32,322 nt of DNA from Bacillus sp. AFS041924 (lineage in GTDB: Bacteria > Bacillota > Bacilli > Bacillales > Bacillaceae_G). Below, piece after piece: positions 31,143-32,322 of this stretch (position 1 is its first letter; each line of letters begins with the position of its first letter). The notes under the pieces were generated by a model, which saw only the letters and a list, made by a program, of their open reading frames with translations, was not told the DNA's origin and made no database searches. The position numbers and the translations under genes were made by a program. The DNA is taken from the NCBI RefSeq assembly GCF_002577195.1, contig NZ_NULG01000002.1, positions 1 to 32,322 on the forward strand, given 5' to 3'.

Positions 31143-32322
31143 ATGAATAAATTTTCTAGTTTAGGTTTAAGTGAAGAATTAACGGAGTATTTAACTGAAT
31201 TAGGTATACTTGAGCCGACTCCAATTCAAGAAAAAGCAATTCCGATTGTATTTGAAGGCAAGGATTTAATAGGCCAAGCACAAACAGGGACTGGTAAAAC
31301 ATTTGCATTCCTATTTCCAATTCTTGAAAGAATTAATTTAGAACTACCACATACTCAAGCATTAGTAGTTGCTCCAACAAGAGAGTTAGCTCTTCAAATA
31401 ACAGCTGAGGCTAAAAGGATTGTTAGTGAAGATTTCGGAGTACTTGCTGTGTATGGTGGACAAGACGTCGAACAGCAAGCAAGAAAATTAAAAAGTGGTG
31501 CACATTTAATCATTGCAACACCTGGTAGACTTTTAGACCATTTAAGAAGAGGAACAATAAAATTAGATAAAGTTGATTTCCTAGTACTTGATGAAGCAGA
31601 TCAAATGTTACATATTGGTTTTTTACATGAAGTTGAAGATATTATCAATCAAACGCCGGCATCGAGACAAACATTATTATTTTCTGCTACGATGCCAGAT
31701 CAAATCCAATCTCTTGCAAAACGTTACATGAAAAAACCAGAAGTTATTAAAGTAAAAGCGAAGAGAATTACACTAGATGAAATTGAACAATTAATCATTG
31801 AAACAACAGATCGTGGAAAATATAATGCATTATTGAGTCAAATAAAAGAAACAGAACCATTTCTAGCGATCATTTTCTGTAGAACAAAAAGAAGAGCTAA
31901 CAAGTTAAATGAACAGTTAAAAGGAAAAGGACTATTATCAGAAGAACTTCACGGAGATTTAACCCAAGGAAAACGCGAAAAAGTTATGAAATTGTTTCGT
32001 GAAGCTAAAATACAATATCTTGTAGCAACAGATGTAGCAGCTAGAGGAATTGATGTTGATGGAGTAACTCATGTATTCAACTATGATATCCCGTTAGATA
32101 CAGAAAGCTATGTACACCGCATTGGAAGAACTGGTCGTGCAGGAGATACTGGTACCGCGATAACATTTGTTACACCAAAAGACTTTCAGGATATGAAAAT
32201 GATTGAAAAAGAACTTAATCTTTCAATTAAGAGAATAGAAATGGAAAGAGTTGAAAGAACAGAATACGAAGGAAGTTCTGGTAGAGCAGTAAGATCAAGA
32301 AGTGCAGGCAGAGCGGAAAGAT
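31143..32322 (+). CDS. DEAD-box ATP-dependent RNA helicase, 3' end outside the window
   Basis: 393 codons are visible and the frame is open to the window edge. All core motifs are present in order: the Q motif region ([15 protein letters not shown]), motif I (AQTGTGKT), Ia (PTRELA), Ib (TPGR), II (DEAD), III (SAT), V ([10 protein letters not shown]) and VI ([10 protein letters not shown]). It unwinds RNA duplexes with ATP, and homologues act in ribosome assembly, mRNA decay and cold adaptation. After the core, a Ser/Arg/Gly-rich basic tail begins ([16 protein letters not shown]), typical of CshA-like helicases. The site AAGG(T) lies about 8 nt before the ATG. The exact paralogue cannot be decided. 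Confidence 0.93.
   Translation, partial: MNKFSSLGLSEELTEYLTELGILEPTPIQEKAIPIVFEGKDLIGQAQTGTGKTFAFLFPILERINLELPHTQALVVAPTRELALQITAEAKRIVSEDFGVLAVYGGQDVEQQARKLKSGAHLIIATPGRLLDHLRRGTIKLDKVDFLVLDEADQMLHIGFLHEVEDIINQTPASRQTLLFSATMPDQIQSLAKRYMKKPEVIKVKAKRITLDEIEQLIIETTDRGKYNALLSQIKETEPFLAIIFCRTKRRANKLNEQLKGKGLLSEELHGDLTQGKREKVMKLFREAKIQYLVATDVAARGIDVDGVTHVFNYDIPLDTESYVHRIGRTGRAGDTGTAITFVTPKDFQDMKMIEKELNLSIKRIEMERVERTEYEGSSGRAVRSRSAGRAER

Noticed and set aside
31143-32322. Truncated helicase pseudogene
   Set aside because: The frame is open and motif-complete up to the window edge; it is cut by the window, not by mutation.

Overview
The window looks like chromosomal DNA of a low-GC, Gram-positive, spore-former-type bacterium of the Bacillaceae (Bacillus or a close relative). 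The grounds are strong AGGAGG-type ribosome sites, frequent TTG/GTG starts, Rho-independent terminators with T-tracts, Bacillus-type lipoprotein signals, and families typical of that group (DUF3048/YerB lipoprotein, DUF6366, SH3b-amidase, Vpr-like subtilase, MocR regulators). No rRNA, tRNA, CRISPR array or phage block was seen.

Layout. 1-8.1 kb: small metabolic genes (SAM methyltransferase, threonine-aldolase-like PLP enzyme, PhnB-like VOC protein, an orphan GH65 phosphorylase), then a MITE-like repeat, a second VOC protein, a small basic protein, a YerB-type lipoprotein and a cysteine-rich pentapeptide protein. 8.1-12.1 kb: a short SEDS-like (FtsW/RodA-related) membrane protein, a MocR regulator divergent from an EamA exporter with a direct-repeat operator between them, and a third VOC protein. 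12.1-15.6 kb: a repeat-rich, decayed zone holding DUF6366, an AcfC-like binding protein of visibly higher GC, palindromic elements and a frameshifted HD-GYP remnant. 15.6-18.7 kb: a two-gene operon for secreted proteins that share propeller-like blades, the larger with an alpha-helical toroid-like region. 18.7-21 kb: a second decayed zone with a long palindrome, a broken LamG protein, a group II intron remnant placed just after a terminator hairpin, and a MITE. 21-24.9 kb: GNAT acetyltransferase, two exported small proteins, and a triple-SH3b cell-wall amidase preceded by a small overlapping ORF. 25-30.7 kb: an HTH-TPR (RRNPP/AimR-like) regulator followed by a 1411-residue secreted subtilase with cohesin-like and dockerin regions; the two genes carry nearly the same ~47-bp promoter block. 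The window ends inside a DEAD-box RNA helicase gene.

The best candidates for something undescribed are: (1) the regulator/subtilase pair with duplicated promoter blocks that lack a recognisable -35; (2) three intergenic arrays of degenerate repeats with a 21-bp period, two of which share a leader and core; (3) the two-gene secreted propeller/toroid operon; and (4) the mini-SEDS protein. Functions below come from motif recognition by eye; no database search was run.
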